NCBI GenBank assembly: GCA_003249225.1
Contig: QKJQ01000028.1
Span: 1-56,772 of the forward strand
Reading direction: 5' to 3'
Length of the DNA: 56,772 bases
Origin: Clostridia bacterium
GTDB lineage: Bacteria > Bacillota > Clostridia > Lachnospirales > Lachnospiraceae
A model generated the notes under the pieces. That model worked only from the letters and a program-made list of their open reading frames with translations, was not told where the DNA came from and did not search any database. The position numbers and the translations under genes are program-made. Shown here one piece after another: positions 43,570 to 53,146 of this stretch; within the stretch, counting starts at the first letter, position 1, and each line of letters opens with the position of its first letter.

Positions 43570-44598
43570 CTATTGTTCAATTGTTGAATAAAAATAAGCA
43601 AGTATTCCTTTCGCATCGGCTTCTGCCAATGCTTTGATTGCATCATCATTCTCGATAAAAGGAATGTCTGCCGTGTTGTCCATAAAACAGTGCTCTACAA
43701 TAATCCCCGGAACGCCAAGTGCTGCACAATGGCGGTTAATGGCGTAATAATCGACTGCAACTCCATTCTCATCGAAGGTATCATTGCTGTCTTTCATTAC
43801 GGTTCCTCTAATTTTTATACCAAGCAGCTCCAATTCATCCAATATATCATTTCCGAGCAGGCTGCAGGCATTCGTTACAGCTGCATTTTTTGATATGAGC
43901 ACCATAGCTCCGCTGTTCTCATGAGATTCCGTTGCATTCAGATGCAGACTGACGAATACATCTGCACCAACTTCCTCTGCCATCTGGCACCGCAATTGCA
44001 GATCCTCTGCAACATCATTCGAGAAAATAGTGTCATCTTCTCTTGTCATATAGATCTGCAGACCAGTATTCTGCGCCTCAATGTAATCTTTAATACCGTA
44101 GGCGATTTGCAGAACAAGATCCTTTTCCTGCCTGCCGTCATATACTGCACCGGCAAAGATTCCACCATGTCCCGGATCAAGCAGAAGAACCTTTCCTTCC
44201 AGAGAAGCTTCGCTGCCATTCTCTGCATCCTCTCCGGTGCCTGTTCCATCCGGTGATGTGTTCTGTGCAGTGTTGTTCTCCTCATCCGGGTTTTGGTCAG
44301 TATTTGCTGTACCATCCTCGTTCTCAGTCGCTTCACCGGTATTTGCTGTATCGCTGTCACTGCCGGTTGCTGTTTCTGTGTCTGTGTCTGTAACGGCTGT
44401 TACATCGTCTGCACTCTCTTCGTCTGAATCATTATTTGCATTATTCATTGACTGACCTGCACTGTCTTCTCCTGTGGTGCTGGTGACTGTATGTTCTCCA
44501 ATATTCGCAGGCAACTGCGTCTGCACCTTGCCACAAGCCATACATACGCAGGCTAAAACAGTAATAAGTCCTGCAAAAATCCACTTCTTATTCTTCAT
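43570..44598 (-). CDS. Lipoprotein N-acetylmuramoyl-L-alanine amidase (Amidase_3)
   Basis: Cell-surface zinc amidase of 342 aa that cleaves the amide bond between MurNAc and the stem peptide. The signal peptide ends in a CVCMAC lipobox. Residues 30-135 form an acidic Thr/Asp/Glu linker. The catalytic domain starts VLLLDPGHGG (zinc His), with Glu in GRQEKD, His in SLHLNATE and a catalytic Glu in VEHCFMDN. Monocistronic with its own terminator. Lipoprotein anchoring fits a wall-remodelling or sporulation role. Confidence 0.93.
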   Translation of the reverse strand: MKNKKWIFAGLITVLACVCMACGKVQTQLPANIGEHTVTSTTGEDSAGQSMNNANNDSDEESADDVTAVTDTDTETATGSDSDTANTGEATENEDGTANTDQNPDEENNTAQNTSPDGTGTGEDAENGSEASLEGKVLLLDPGHGGIFAGAVYDGRQEKDLVLQIAYGIKDYIEAQNTGLQIYMTREDDTIFSNDVAEDLQLRCQMAEEVGADVFVSLHLNATESHENSGAMVLISKNAAVTNACSLLGNDILDELELLGIKIRGTVMKDSNDTFDENGVAVDYYAINRHCAALGVPGIIVEHCFMDNTADIPFIENDDAIKALAEADAKGILAYFYSTIEQ

Positions 44599-44727
44599 TC
44601 TACTATTTGCTTCCTCCAGATAAACTTTCTGCTCATTTTGCTTTTGTTATATAATTAATCATTCTTATATAATCATTTTGTATTGTTTCAGTTCTTGTAT
44701 GCTTTGTTCCGTTCTTCTATTCCTTGG

Positions 44728-46023
44728 TCAGTTCTTACCCTGCTTATCTTCCAGCAACCAGCCAATCCTCATCATGGTAAGACGATTTCGCACATAAGGG
44801 GACATAGAAAGTGTTATCTTTTTAAAATCTTCTCCAGGTAACGTATCTTTGGAAAGCCCTATGTCTTCCATTGCACAGGAGCATCCTGCATTTTTAAGGA
44901 TTGTTTCCATTTCCTCGTAGGAAGGCAGTTCTTCGAGTATATCTGCAACTTTCGGGAGAGCCTCTGTGAGTTCTTCTGCTCTAATCCCGTCTAATGGTTC
45001 TGGAGAGTTCTCTTTTCGTACTCCTTCAAGAATTCCCCGGTCTGTGAAATATTTCGTGATATGCTGAGGCATTCCCTTGTACGCCGATGCTGTATACGCA
45101 CCGTTTCGTATGCCTGCGGCATACTGCTGGTATTTTTCAAGCGCGAGCAAAAGCCCGATGGAGACCTTTTCCCCATGCAGTGCATCTAATGTCGTATTGA
45201 TGACTTCCATTTCCCATAAGTGTGAGATGTGATGTTCTGCGCCGGATGCCGGTCTGGAATTTCCCATCATCTGCATTGCGAGTCCGGACAGGAGCAGAGC
45301 ATACATCAGCCGTTCATATGCAGCATCCTTTCCTTCTTTCAAATCGTCAATACAGGCAAGGACTTTTGCAATCGCATCTCTTTCCATGGTATCAATGCGT
45401 TCGCAAAAATGCTCTCCGGTCAGAAGATGTGAGATCTTCCAGTCTGCCAGTGCTGTGTATTTTCCGAGCAGGTCGGAGATACCAGAAGCAGTCAATCGAT
45501 AGGGTGCCTTAGAAAACACATCGATATCCGCATACACCGCTATCGGTGACACGGCAGGAAGTGTTGTCTTCATACCATTCCAGGTCATTGCCGCAACCGT
45601 CGAAACAAAGCCGTCCACACTGGCTGCGGTAGGATAAGACAAGAAAGGTATTCCGGATTCATGGGCAATAAAACGACTGATGTCATGTATCGAACCTGCG
45701 CCAACTGCCAGGATCAGATCATATTCCTTCTTCCATAGATCTTTGACCAGATTTACTCCGTGATTGTCTGCATGAAGTCCTATCGGTGAAAGTGTGATGC
45801 GTTCACATCGTCCTATGAGTTCTTCCAGATACATCCTGGATGCCTGCCATGTATTTTCATCACAGATGATAACGGGATTCTTATATTCAGTATATTTTCC
45901 ACTTGTTAAATCTTCTTTTAATTTATCTGATGCGCCTTTTTCTATGCATATCGTATCTACCACCACGGAATGATACTTCCCGCAGCTGCACAATCCATTA
46001 TACTCTTTACTATTCATCTCCAT
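44728..46023 (-). CDS. egsA: sn-Glycerol-1-phosphate dehydrogenase (AraM/EgsA)
   Basis: A 431-aa NAD(P)-dependent enzyme reducing dihydroxyacetone phosphate to glycerol-1-phosphate, which in Bacillus feeds heptaprenylglyceryl phosphate synthesis. Motifs: AVGAGSIHDISR (dinucleotide site), PTAASVDGFVS, and metal ligands in GAEHHISHLWE and ALHGEKVSIG. The N-terminal segment CGKYHSVVVDTICIE is typical. The start is uncertain: two Met lie within three codons. It is separated from the niaR gene by a terminator, so not part of the nad operon. Confidence 0.92.
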   Translation of the reverse strand: MEMNSKEYNGLCSCGKYHSVVVDTICIEKGASDKLKEDLTSGKYTEYKNPVIICDENTWQASRMYLEELIGRCERITLSPIGLHADNHGVNLVKDLWKKEYDLILAVGAGSIHDISRFIAHESGIPFLSYPTAASVDGFVSTVAAMTWNGMKTTLPAVSPIAVYADIDVFSKAPYRLTASGISDLLGKYTALADWKISHLLTGEHFCERIDTMERDAIAKVLACIDDLKEGKDAAYERLMYALLLSGLAMQMMGNSRPASGAEHHISHLWEMEVINTTLDALHGEKVSIGLLLALEKYQQYAAGIRNGAYTASAYKGMPQHITKYFTDRGILEGVRKENSPEPLDGIRAEELTEALPKVADILEELPSYEEMETILKNAGCSCAMEDIGLSKDTLPGEDFKKITLSMSPYVRNRLTMMRIGWLLEDKQGKN

Positions 46024-46079
46024 ACTATTTTCATACCCTTCCTGCCATGTGATTTATGTTAGATTACTCCCTGTTTGAC

Positions 46080-46113
46080 GTATAAAAGAAGCAGAGGAAT
46101 AAAACTCCTCTGC
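46080..46113 (-). terminator. Terminator after the nad operon
   Basis: An 8-bp stem GCAGAGGA/TCCTCTGC with a 7-nt loop, followed on the minus strand by TTCTTTTAT, 62 nt after the niaR stop. Confidence 0.78.
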
Positions 46114-46175
46114 TATCATATCAAATTGGCTCTATGAAGTAAACCTGCCTTTTCCATTTATCTATTATAATTTTC

Positions 46176-46730
46176 CTACTTTTTTACTGCATCTCTGGCC
46201 AAAATGGCTGGCTCATACTCACGCAGCTCTGCCAGATACCCCTTTGCCCTAAGTTCTTCTTCAATTAATTCCAGCGTCTGAACAGAATCCGCTTTAACCG
46301 TATGATAATGATATTCTGAAGTGATACGCATTAAGGGTGTTGAGATGCCACAGTGAAGCTGATTCAGATATTCTTTCACATCCCGTCTTGACTTGATGTT
46401 AAGAACAGCCCTTATTACATCGTATACTTTATGGTATACAAAGACATCTTCGACCCAGCCGCCCAGATCAACAATAAGAGTAAGCTCATCTTCGATCTGT
46501 TCTTCCGTGTGCTTAACTTTGAAGATACGGGAGATATCATGTTCTTTTACCAGTACATAGCCATTGTTCGTAGAAATGATGTCATGCTGATGCGCACGCA
46601 GCAAAGCAATATCCTGTACAATGACCTGCCGGCTTACATCAAAATGTTCGGCAAGTTCTGTACCTGATACAGGCACTTCGCTATGATCAAGGCAGTCAAG
46701 TATTTCCTTGCGTCTTGTATTTCCATCCAT
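46176..46730 (-). CDS. niaR: NiaR-type NAD biosynthesis repressor (HTH plus 3H domain)
   Basis: A 184-aa repressor that senses nicotinate and blocks nad gene transcription. The winged helix (residues 6-60, FDVSRQVIVQDIALLRA) is followed by the 3H domain with its characteristic histidines in VYHKVY, QLHCGIST and SEYHYHTV. The ATG is chosen because AAGGA lies 9 nt upstream. It is the last gene of nadA-nadB-nadC-niaR, 17 nt after nadC, so it would repress itself as well. Confidence 0.92.
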   Translation of the reverse strand: MDGNTRRKEILDCLDHSEVPVSGTELAEHFDVSRQVIVQDIALLRAHQHDIISTNNGYVLVKEHDISRIFKVKHTEEQIEDELTLIVDLGGWVEDVFVYHKVYDVIRAVLNIKSRRDVKEYLNQLHCGISTPLMRITSEYHYHTVKADSVQTLELIEEELRAKGYLAELREYEPAILARDAVKK

Positions 46731-46747
46731 ACACAACATTCCTTCCG

Positions 46748-47602
46748 CTATATTCTATGTAAGTTCTTCATGGATATATCCATGACCGGAGCTGCATATG
46801 TAATAGCTCCACTTGATATATAATCTACACCAAGTTCCATGTACTGTGCAACCGTTTCTTTTGTAACATTACCGGAAACTTCAACTTCCGCTCTTTTATC
46901 GATCAAAGCAACCGCTTCTTTTATCATGTCCGCAGACATATTGTCGAGCATGATAATATCAGCACCGGCTTCCACCGCTTCTTTAACCATAGCAAGTGTT
47001 TCGACTTCGACCTCAATCTTTCTGACAAAGGGAGCGTATTCCTTTGCCATCCGTATTGCATTTGCAACACTTCCTGCCGCCCCGATATGATTGTCTTTCA
47101 ACAGTACACCATCCGAAAGATTATACCTGTGATTGTTGCCACCGCCGATTCGCACTGCATACTTTTCAAAGATGCGGTTATTCGGTGTAGTCTTTCTTGT
47201 ATCCAGTAACTTACAGTGTCCGCCTTTCATGAGGCCAGCCATCTGATTGGTATAAGTCGCAATTCCACTCATTCTCTGCAGATAGTTCAGTGCTGTACGC
47301 TCACCGGACAACAAGGTTCTGATATCACCCTTTATGGTACCGATTTTCTGACCCTTTTGAACAAAGTCTCCGTCCTGTGCCCTAAAGTCGAATTCCATGT
47401 GGTCATCGAGAAGTTCAAATACCCGCTCAAAGATCTGCAATCCGCATAGTATACCATCCTGCTTGCAGATCAGCTCCACTTCACCCGGAACTGCTTCACG
47501 CATCACGGAGTTCGTTGTTACATCTTCACTGTTGATATCTTCTTTTAATGCGCTGATCAATAAGGGATCTATATTCAATTTCATGGTTATCTGGTCAAAC
47601 AT
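46748..47602 (-). CDS. nadC: Nicotinate-nucleotide pyrophosphorylase (quinolinate phosphoribosyltransferase)
   Basis: A 284-aa enzyme converting quinolinate and PRPP to nicotinate mononucleotide. The start is fixed by AAGGAG 6 nt upstream; it overlaps nadB by 8 nt. Motifs: LSGERTALNYLQRMSGIAT, LDTRKTTP (phosphate loop), GGGNNHRYNLSD and KDNHI, EVEVETL and DIIMLDNMS, and ISSGAITYAAP at the C-terminus. All active-site residues are present. Length is normal. Confidence 0.95.
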   Translation of the reverse strand: MFDQITMKLNIDPLLISALKEDINSEDVTTNSVMREAVPGEVELICKQDGILCGLQIFERVFELLDDHMEFDFRAQDGDFVQKGQKIGTIKGDIRTLLSGERTALNYLQRMSGIATYTNQMAGLMKGGHCKLLDTRKTTPNNRIFEKYAVRIGGGNNHRYNLSDGVLLKDNHIGAAGSVANAIRMAKEYAPFVRKIEVEVETLAMVKEAVEAGADIIMLDNMSADMIKEAVALIDKRAEVEVSGNVTKETVAQYMELGVDYISSGAITYAAPVMDISMKNLHRI

Positions 47603-49079
47603 GGCTTTCTCCTTCAAGTCGGTTCATTTCGTTAAAAATCAGATCTTTATATTCTCTTTCCAGACTGGATACATCCTGATATCTCATAAGATCAACTATT
47701 ACAGGTGCTTTTACCGCCATCTGCTTTCTGGTCTCAAGTGCCAGTCTCTCGCCTTGATTTCCATTCACACTCCGCACCGGTCTGTCTGCGGACTCTGTTT
47801 CCTCATGATAAGACAGGACCATACCGCGCACAAAAGCTGGCTTTTTCCTCTGACAGGAAGTAATGTCTGCTGCCGCGCGCTTGGCAAAGACCAGACTCTC
47901 TAAGAGCGAATTACTGGCCAGCCGATTTCTGCCATGTACTCCATTGCAGGCGGTCTCTCCTGCAGCATACAGACGCTTCATTGAGGTACGCCCATTCAGA
48001 TCGATCCGGACTCCGCCCATATAGTAATGCTGGGCCGGTACGATTGGAATCCATTCTTTCTTTACATCATACCCCATTTTCCTGCAATGTTCAACGATGT
48101 TAGGAAAATGCCCGTCCAGTTCCTCTTCCGGAATTGATAACATGGAGAGCCATACATACGGTTTGTTATCCTTCTTCATCTGTTTTAAAATTTCTTTTGT
48201 CAGGAGATCTCTTGGCAAAAGTTCATTGACAAATCGTTCTCCCGCTGCATTATACAAGTGAGCGCCTTCTCCGCGTACCGACTCAGAGATTAAAAAACTT
48301 CTTTCACTGCTGTTCTCTGAATACAGCGTCGTTGGATGAATCTGTACATAATTCATATCACGAAGTGCAATTTTATGCTTCAAGGCTATCGCGACTGAAT
48401 CACCTGTCAGGTGGTGGTAATTGGTCGAGTGCGGATAAAGTCCGCCAATACCTCCTGTTGCCAGCATGACGTAATCTGCCCGGATGGTCGTTACAAGACT
48501 GTTCTGATTTGTCTTCATCATAGCTTGTTTCGCCTGACCGCTCTTCTCGATCCTACTAACATCCTCCTTGTCTTCAAAAGCAACGACTGCACCGTAAACT
48601 GTATTATTGTCACACACCAGATCGAGCATTCTGCAATGCTCCAGGATGCGTATGTTACTTCTCTTTCGCACCTCTTTCAGTAAATGCGAGGTAATCTCTT
48701 TCCCTGTTATATCTTTATGATATAAAATCCGGTTGCTGGAATGTGCTCCTTCTCTGGTAAAGCTAAGCTCTCCTTTTGAATTCTTCTGAAATCTGGTACC
48801 ATACTGGATCAAATCGTTGATTACATCCTGCGAGGATTGGATCATAGTATCTACGGAGGAGGGTTCATTCTCATAATGTCCAGCTTTCATCGTATCCTCA
48901 AAAAAAGAATCATAGTCGGACGAATCACGAAGCATGCAGATTCCTCCCTGCGCCAGATAGGAATCGCTGTGTTCTGCTTCATCCTTGGTAATCATGAGTA
49001 TCTGGGATTCACTTGGTAAATGAAGTGCACAATAAAGAGCTGCACATCCACTTCCGACAATCAGAATTTCTGTTTTCAT
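47595..49079 (-). CDS. nadB: L-aspartate oxidase
   Basis: A 494-aa flavoenzyme converting aspartate to iminoaspartate. The ATG follows AAAGGTG. The FAD loop is LIVGSGCAALYCAL at about residues 5-18. The catalytic region includes HPTTLYSEN and SESVRGEGAHLYNAAGERF, and HYYMGGVRIDLNGRTS with the key Arg and His. GETACNGVHGRNRLASNSLLESLVFAKRAA matches the FAD-adenosine contact. It overlaps nadC. Confidence 0.94.
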   Translation of the reverse strand: MKTEILIVGSGCAALYCALHLPSESQILMITKDEAEHSDSYLAQGGICMLRDSSDYDSFFEDTMKAGHYENEPSSVDTMIQSSQDVINDLIQYGTRFQKNSKGELSFTREGAHSSNRILYHKDITGKEITSHLLKEVRKRSNIRILEHCRMLDLVCDNNTVYGAVVAFEDKEDVSRIEKSGQAKQAMMKTNQNSLVTTIRADYVMLATGGIGGLYPHSTNYHHLTGDSVAIALKHKIALRDMNYVQIHPTTLYSENSSERSFLISESVRGEGAHLYNAAGERFVNELLPRDLLTKEILKQMKKDNKPYVWLSMLSIPEEELDGHFPNIVEHCRKMGYDVKKEWIPIVPAQHYYMGGVRIDLNGRTSMKRLYAAGETACNGVHGRNRLASNSLLESLVFAKRAAADITSCQRKKPAFVRGMVLSYHEETESADRPVRSVNGNQGERLALETRKQMAVKAPVIVDLMRYQDVSSLEREYKDLIFNEMNRLEGESHV

Positions 49080-49168
49080 AGTATCACCTTTTTGTACCTT
49101 TCCCACAATGCATGACAACGCATGGCAATGTCTGCAAATGCACCGTCATTTCAAGTAAATATGAGTGC

Positions 49169-50116
49169 TCACTCTTTCGTAAGTTCAAGCATTCTCTTTA
49201 ATGATGTTGATGCCTGTCTTGCCAATTCCTCTGAAATAATTATTTCAGGTTCAAGCTTCTGCAAAGAGATCAGGACTTTCTCCAGGGTGATCTTCTTCAT
49301 GTCCTGGCAGACCGGAAGTGTCTTTGTAAAATAAAACGTCTTGTCCGGATTGTTCTTCCTTAACTCATAAAGTATACCGACTTCTGTCAGCACGATGAAT
49401 TCCTTTGTATTTGAATTTTTTACGAAATCCAGAATTCCTTTTGTACTCCCTGCATAATCAGCCTGTTCAATTAGTTCTTTGCTGCATTCAGGGTGTATGA
49501 CTACGAGAGCCTCCGGATGCTTCACTTTTTGCTCCAGAAGTTCCTCCAGCTTCATAGAATCATGAACGGGACAGAACCCCTCATTGACAAATACTTTCTT
49601 TTCAGGTACCTGTTCTGCGACAAAATGTCCTAGATGTTTATCCGGAACAAAAAATATCTCTTTATTTTCAAGTTTTTTCACAATATTCACTGCATTTGAG
49701 GATGTTACGCACACATCCGATACCGCTTTGATCTCAGCCGTTGAATTCACATAACACACCACCGCAACACCAGGGTGTTCTTTTCGAAACGCTTCGATTC
49801 TTTCCGGTGTTATCATATGCGCCATAGGACAATCTGCGCTAAGTTCCGGCACAATCACCTTTTTATCCGGGTTAATGATCTTGGCACTCTCTCCCATAAA
49901 CAGAACACCGCAAAAAACTATCGTCTTCTGGGTTATGGACTCCGCTTTTTTTGCCAGTGCAAAGGAATCCCCTACAAAATCAGCAATCTCCTGTATATCA
50001 TCTTCTACATAATAATGCGCCAGAATGATCGCATCCTGCTCCGCTTTTAACCTTCTGATCTCGTCCTTGATTCTTTTCTTTTCTAAATTTTGTTCCATAA
50101 TCTGTATGATCTCCAT
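49169..50116 (-). CDS. nadA: Quinolinate synthase (NadA)
   Basis: A 315-aa [4Fe-4S] enzyme condensing iminoaspartate with dihydroxyacetone phosphate. Conserved cluster ligands are Cys96 (ADCPMAH), Cys182 (GFCPVHD) and Cys270 (LPVCQDM), and substrate-binding AHYYVEDDIQEIAD and SSNAV are present. First gene of the operon. The start is uncertain between Met1 and Met7, with similar distant ribosome binding sites. Confidence 0.95.
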   Translation of the reverse strand: MEIIQIMEQNLEKKRIKDEIRRLKAEQDAIILAHYYVEDDIQEIADFVGDSFALAKKAESITQKTIVFCGVLFMGESAKIINPDKKVIVPELSADCPMAHMITPERIEAFRKEHPGVAVVCYVNSTAEIKAVSDVCVTSSNAVNIVKKLENKEIFFVPDKHLGHFVAEQVPEKKVFVNEGFCPVHDSMKLEELLEQKVKHPEALVVIHPECSKELIEQADYAGSTKGILDFVKNSNTKEFIVLTEVGILYELRKNNPDKTFYFTKTLPVCQDMKKITLEKVLISLQKLEPEIIISEELARQASTSLKRMLELTKE

Positions 50117-50148
50117 CCTGACTTTTTACTTCCAACTAACTTTTGCTC

Positions 50149-50203
50149 ATTATACCACTCAAACACCATATGTCAAGTCATATATCTTTACACCTGTCTT
50201 GTC
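50149..50203 (-). promoter_or_regulatory. nad operon promoter with candidate NiaR operator
   Basis: On the minus strand, TTGACA (50171-50176), 16-bp spacer and TATAAT (50149-50154). Just upstream, 50186-50203 contains ACACCTGTC on the plus strand, similar to known NiaR sites, with a related ACACC...TGTCAAGTC at 50164-50179 inside the promoter. Binding here would block RNA polymerase. The match to NiaR consensus is from memory. Confidence 0.65.
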
Positions 50204-50536
50204 ACCTTGTGCGTCATCTGATTTTATCGTGCTATATTTACACGATTTGATCTTTCAAAGATGTTTGCTTCATTCAAATTCTTTTATTTTCATACTATTT
50301 CATTTTACTTTGGTTTATTTTTGTTATTTTACGACTTTGTTCTAATCACTAACATTCTTCTATTATTGTTATGTGCTGCTTTCATAATATTCGATATAGC
50401 TCGCAGCTAAAAAACTTATAGTTTTCTATGACAAACGACTTTATTGTTTCATATATTATTGGGAATGCACCTGCAATCGGATTGATCTCGTTGATAGTAG
50501 AAGGTGGAGGGCATGTGCTATGAATGAGTTCTTATG

Positions 50537-50592
50537 AGATTGGTTTGTAGAGATTGGTTTGTAGAGATTGGTTTGTAGAGATTGGTTTTTGA
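50537..50592. repeat. Four tandem 14-bp repeats
   Basis: Units AGATTGGTTTGTAG at 50537, 50551 and 50565, with a variant (TTTTGA end) at 50579 and a partial copy to 50600. They lie between the nad operon and the tRNA gene, where no other feature is visible. Confidence 0.85.
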
Positions 50593-50668
50593 AGATTGGA
50601 AGTATGGAATCGAATGTTTAGAATTTGTATCCTAGAGATATTACAAGAAATAATTTTTTCAAATTGTG

Positions 50669-50697
50669 TTGACAAATGTGACAATTTATACTATAAT
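50669..50697 (+). promoter_or_regulatory. Promoter of the tRNA-Gly gene
   Basis: TTGACA (50669-50674), 17-bp spacer, TATAAT (50692-50697), both exact consensus. Expected start near 50704, about 32 nt before the mature 5' end. Confidence 0.88.
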
Positions 50698-50735
50698 GAC
50701 TTTTGTCCTTAGGACAACAAAAAAACATATACTAT

Positions 50736-50807
50736 GCACGAGTGGCTCAGTGGTGGAGTATCGCCTTGCCAAGGCGAGGGTCGCGGGTTCGAATCCCGTC
50801 TCGTGCT
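50736..50807 (+). tRNA. tRNA-Gly (GCC anticodon)
   Basis: A 72-nt cloverleaf: acceptor arms GCACGAG/CTCGTGC, D loop with GGCTCAGTGG, anticodon stem TCGCC/GGCGA with loop TTGCCAA (GCC at 50768-50770), and T loop GTTCGAATC. No CCA is encoded. Its 3' part (50788-50808) is the attachment site of the adjacent integrative element. Confidence 0.95.
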
Positions 50808-50808
50808 T
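50788..50808. other. attL: tRNA-Gly 3' end attachment site
   Basis: A 21-bp core (TTCGAATCCCGTCTCG, then TGCTT) duplicated at 55263-55283 with one mismatch. Insertion therefore restored the tRNA gene. Confidence 0.85.
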
Positions 50809-50817
50809 GATTAATTT

Positions 50818-50863
50818 CCTCAGAAATCTTGAAAAATCAAGGTCTCTGAGGATTTTTCTTTTT
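50818..50863 (+). terminator. Terminator behind tRNA-Gly
   Basis: A hairpin CCTCAGA...TCTGAGG with inner CTTG/CAAG arms, followed by a T-rich run. It ends the tRNA transcript and also lies at the 3' end of the converging integrase gene. Confidence 0.82.
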
Positions 50864-52153
50864 ATGTGTTTTGAGTACGCATGAGTACGTTGCTTCCATT
50901 CATCTCTGAAAGAGAATCTATAATCCTTTCTGCAGTCTTTTTCTTCCCTTGGTTATTCATTATGTAGGAACGGGTAGTGTCAATATCATTGTGACCGAGA
51001 TACCAGCGAATATCTTCCGTTTCTATGCCCCTTCTGTCCATCTCTGATGCTACTGTTCTTCGGATATCATGGGCAGATTTCACTTCAATTCCTGCTCGGA
51101 TACACTGCGCACGGATGCAGTTATCGACCTCACGAATCTTGGTTCTACCTACTTTATCACAGAATATAAAATCCCCGTCTGAACAGCCTGCTTCCTCATT
51201 AATACGCATAACAGTCTGAAACAGATTAATTTCATAATCGCTTAAAGGTAGATACCGGTCACCAGCAGGGCTTTTCTTCTTCGTATACTCACAGATGGCT
51301 ACTTTGAGTTTCCCGTTTTCATCTTCAACACGGCTTTCCATCCGATGAATATGTATTTCCCGGGTTTCCCAATCAATATCTGACCATTTAAGAGCAACGC
51401 CTCACCAATCCTAAGACCAAGCTTAAAGAGAAGAAATACCACATAAGAATCGGTTTCGTATGGCATCTGCATTAACCGCTTGTTCAATTGACGAAAAAGC
51501 TTCTCCTTTTCCTCCGGGAGATAGACCCTGCTTTCGTCCTTCGGATTATTCGGCGGTTTACAGCCATTCAATTTGATTTCGACGTCATCATATGGATTTG
51601 ACAAGATTAAGCCTTTTTTCTTGGCATATTTCATCAGGTCTTTGAAAATCAGCTTCATATTGTCCAACTCTTTCTTGGTCAAATCATATTCACTGATACA
51701 GCCATGAAAGAAACCCTCAATGTCATCAACTGTGATTCTGTCAATGGCCTTCCTTGTGATTTTCTTGTTGTGATAATACTTTTCCCAGTGATTTCGGTTT
51801 CTCTGAATGGTTCTGCTACTTAGATTCATGCCCTTACGTTTTTCCATCCATAATGGATATAGAATTTCCAAGGTTTCTTTCTTTGCTGGATAATAAAATT
51901 TGTATAACTTCTGATAAATCCCATCCTCAGAATATGATGTAATCTTTATTCTCTTATTTGTATCAGAATCAAGAATATACGTCATATATCGTCCACCTTC
52001 TTTAACTGGTGGAGTTATCTGGTATGGATGCTTTTGCAATACTTTCTCTTTTTTCATATCATTCACTATACTTTCCAGCACATCCGATTTCATTGTACCG
52101 CAGGTAAAGTATTCTTGCAAAAGTTTTTTCTCGTCTGTTCCAATCTGTTTCAT
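50862..52153 (-). pseudogene. Tyrosine integrase interrupted by a single-base frameshift
   Basis: Two frames add up to a normal integrase of about 430 aa. The N-terminal frame (51299-52153) holds the arm-binding and core-binding domains and the catalytic Arg in LGLRIGEA. The C-terminal frame (50862-51341) holds HDIRRTVASEM (His/Arg), LGHNDIDTTRSY (His, Tyr). Restoring one base near 51395 (TTGCTC to TTGGCTC on the coding strand) joins them into the expected EALALKWSDIDWE. It may be a true mutation or a sequencing error. The 3' end carries the arm sites. Confidence 0.85.
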
Positions 52154-52264
52154 TCAAAATGCCTCGCCTATCAATTAAGATAGCATTTTGGTTTGTTATT
52201 TTTAAATCATACAATTTTTGTTTGTTTTTATTTTTGTTTTATGCCTCATATAGAATATGAACGA

Positions 52265-53146
52265 TTATTTTGAAATCGAGGTATTATTTAAGTAATGCTC
52301 TGCGATAATATTGATTCTGTTATGACCAAGAGCCTTTGAAGTGATTTTCATAGCCTCTTTATCATACCAGATACCAGTTTTATCTTTTCTACAGAAATAT
52401 CGTTCATTCCTTGGAATTTGGTCAAGTGGTCTTGCAATTGCCTCATAGATAGCAGTTGCATAATCACTTCGGTAAGAATGAATATCCGCTGCATTATGTA
52501 ACTTAACAAAGACTTTATTATCATCTGCTTGATTCATTAGTTGAACTACGAAATCAACATTTTTGATAACCGGAACTTCTCTGTATTTACCACCTTTTGC
52601 ACCAGAGCGGACAATAATATAAAATATACCATCCTCTTCCTTAAGACAATCGCCTTTTAATGAAAACAGCTCATTTCGTCTTAATCCTGTGGATTTGCAG
52701 AACTCTACCAACTCCCAGTTCTTTGCTTCATAGAAATGGGAATCCCTTTTCTTGCTCCCACGACTTCTTTTAATATTCACTCTTAATCTCTCATCTGTTT
52801 TTATAAATTCAGCGGTAGAACATCCGTAGATCTTGGCGAGGGAGCTAGCTTCTAACTTCTGCGTACTTGCAGAGAGAGCTTTTCTGCTTTCCAGCCATTC
52901 ATCTACATGGCATCTGCATTGTTCCAAGGTTTTACAACGATATTTTTCTTTGCACCAGAGAACGAAATAACAACCATGCTTCACATAACTCCGATACGTC
53001 TCCCAACTATAAATATAATATGATGTAATTTCTTTTCTCTCATTTTCAGAGAGCTTGTCCTGATGTTTGGAGCGACCAATCGAAAGCTTACTGTCCAAAG
53101 CTTGCTTCAATTGGTCAATTAGAGATTTTTTGTTCTTGTGTGACAT
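52265..53146 (-). CDS. Tyrosine recombinase/phage integrase family protein
   Basis: A 293-aa recombinase. The ATG follows AAAGGAAT. A core-binding N-terminal part (residues 20-115) is followed by a catalytic domain with Arg in TGLRRNEL, HSYRSDYATAIYE (His-x-x-Arg), ALGHNRINIIAEHYL (His and Tyr). It is about 110 nt upstream of the first integrase in the same orientation and differs in sequence. This may be an accessory recombinase or excisionase-like helper. Its own target is unknown. Confidence 0.85.
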   Translation of the reverse strand: MSHKNKKSLIDQLKQALDSKLSIGRSKHQDKLSENERKEITSYYIYSWETYRSYVKHGCYFVLWCKEKYRCKTLEQCRCHVDEWLESRKALSASTQKLEASSLAKIYGCSTAEFIKTDERLRVNIKRSRGSKKRDSHFYEAKNWELVEFCKSTGLRRNELFSLKGDCLKEEDGIFYIIVRSGAKGGKYREVPVIKNVDFVVQLMNQADDNKVFVKLHNAADIHSYRSDYATAIYEAIARPLDQIPRNERYFCRKDKTGIWYDKEAMKITSKALGHNRINIIAEHYLNNTSISK

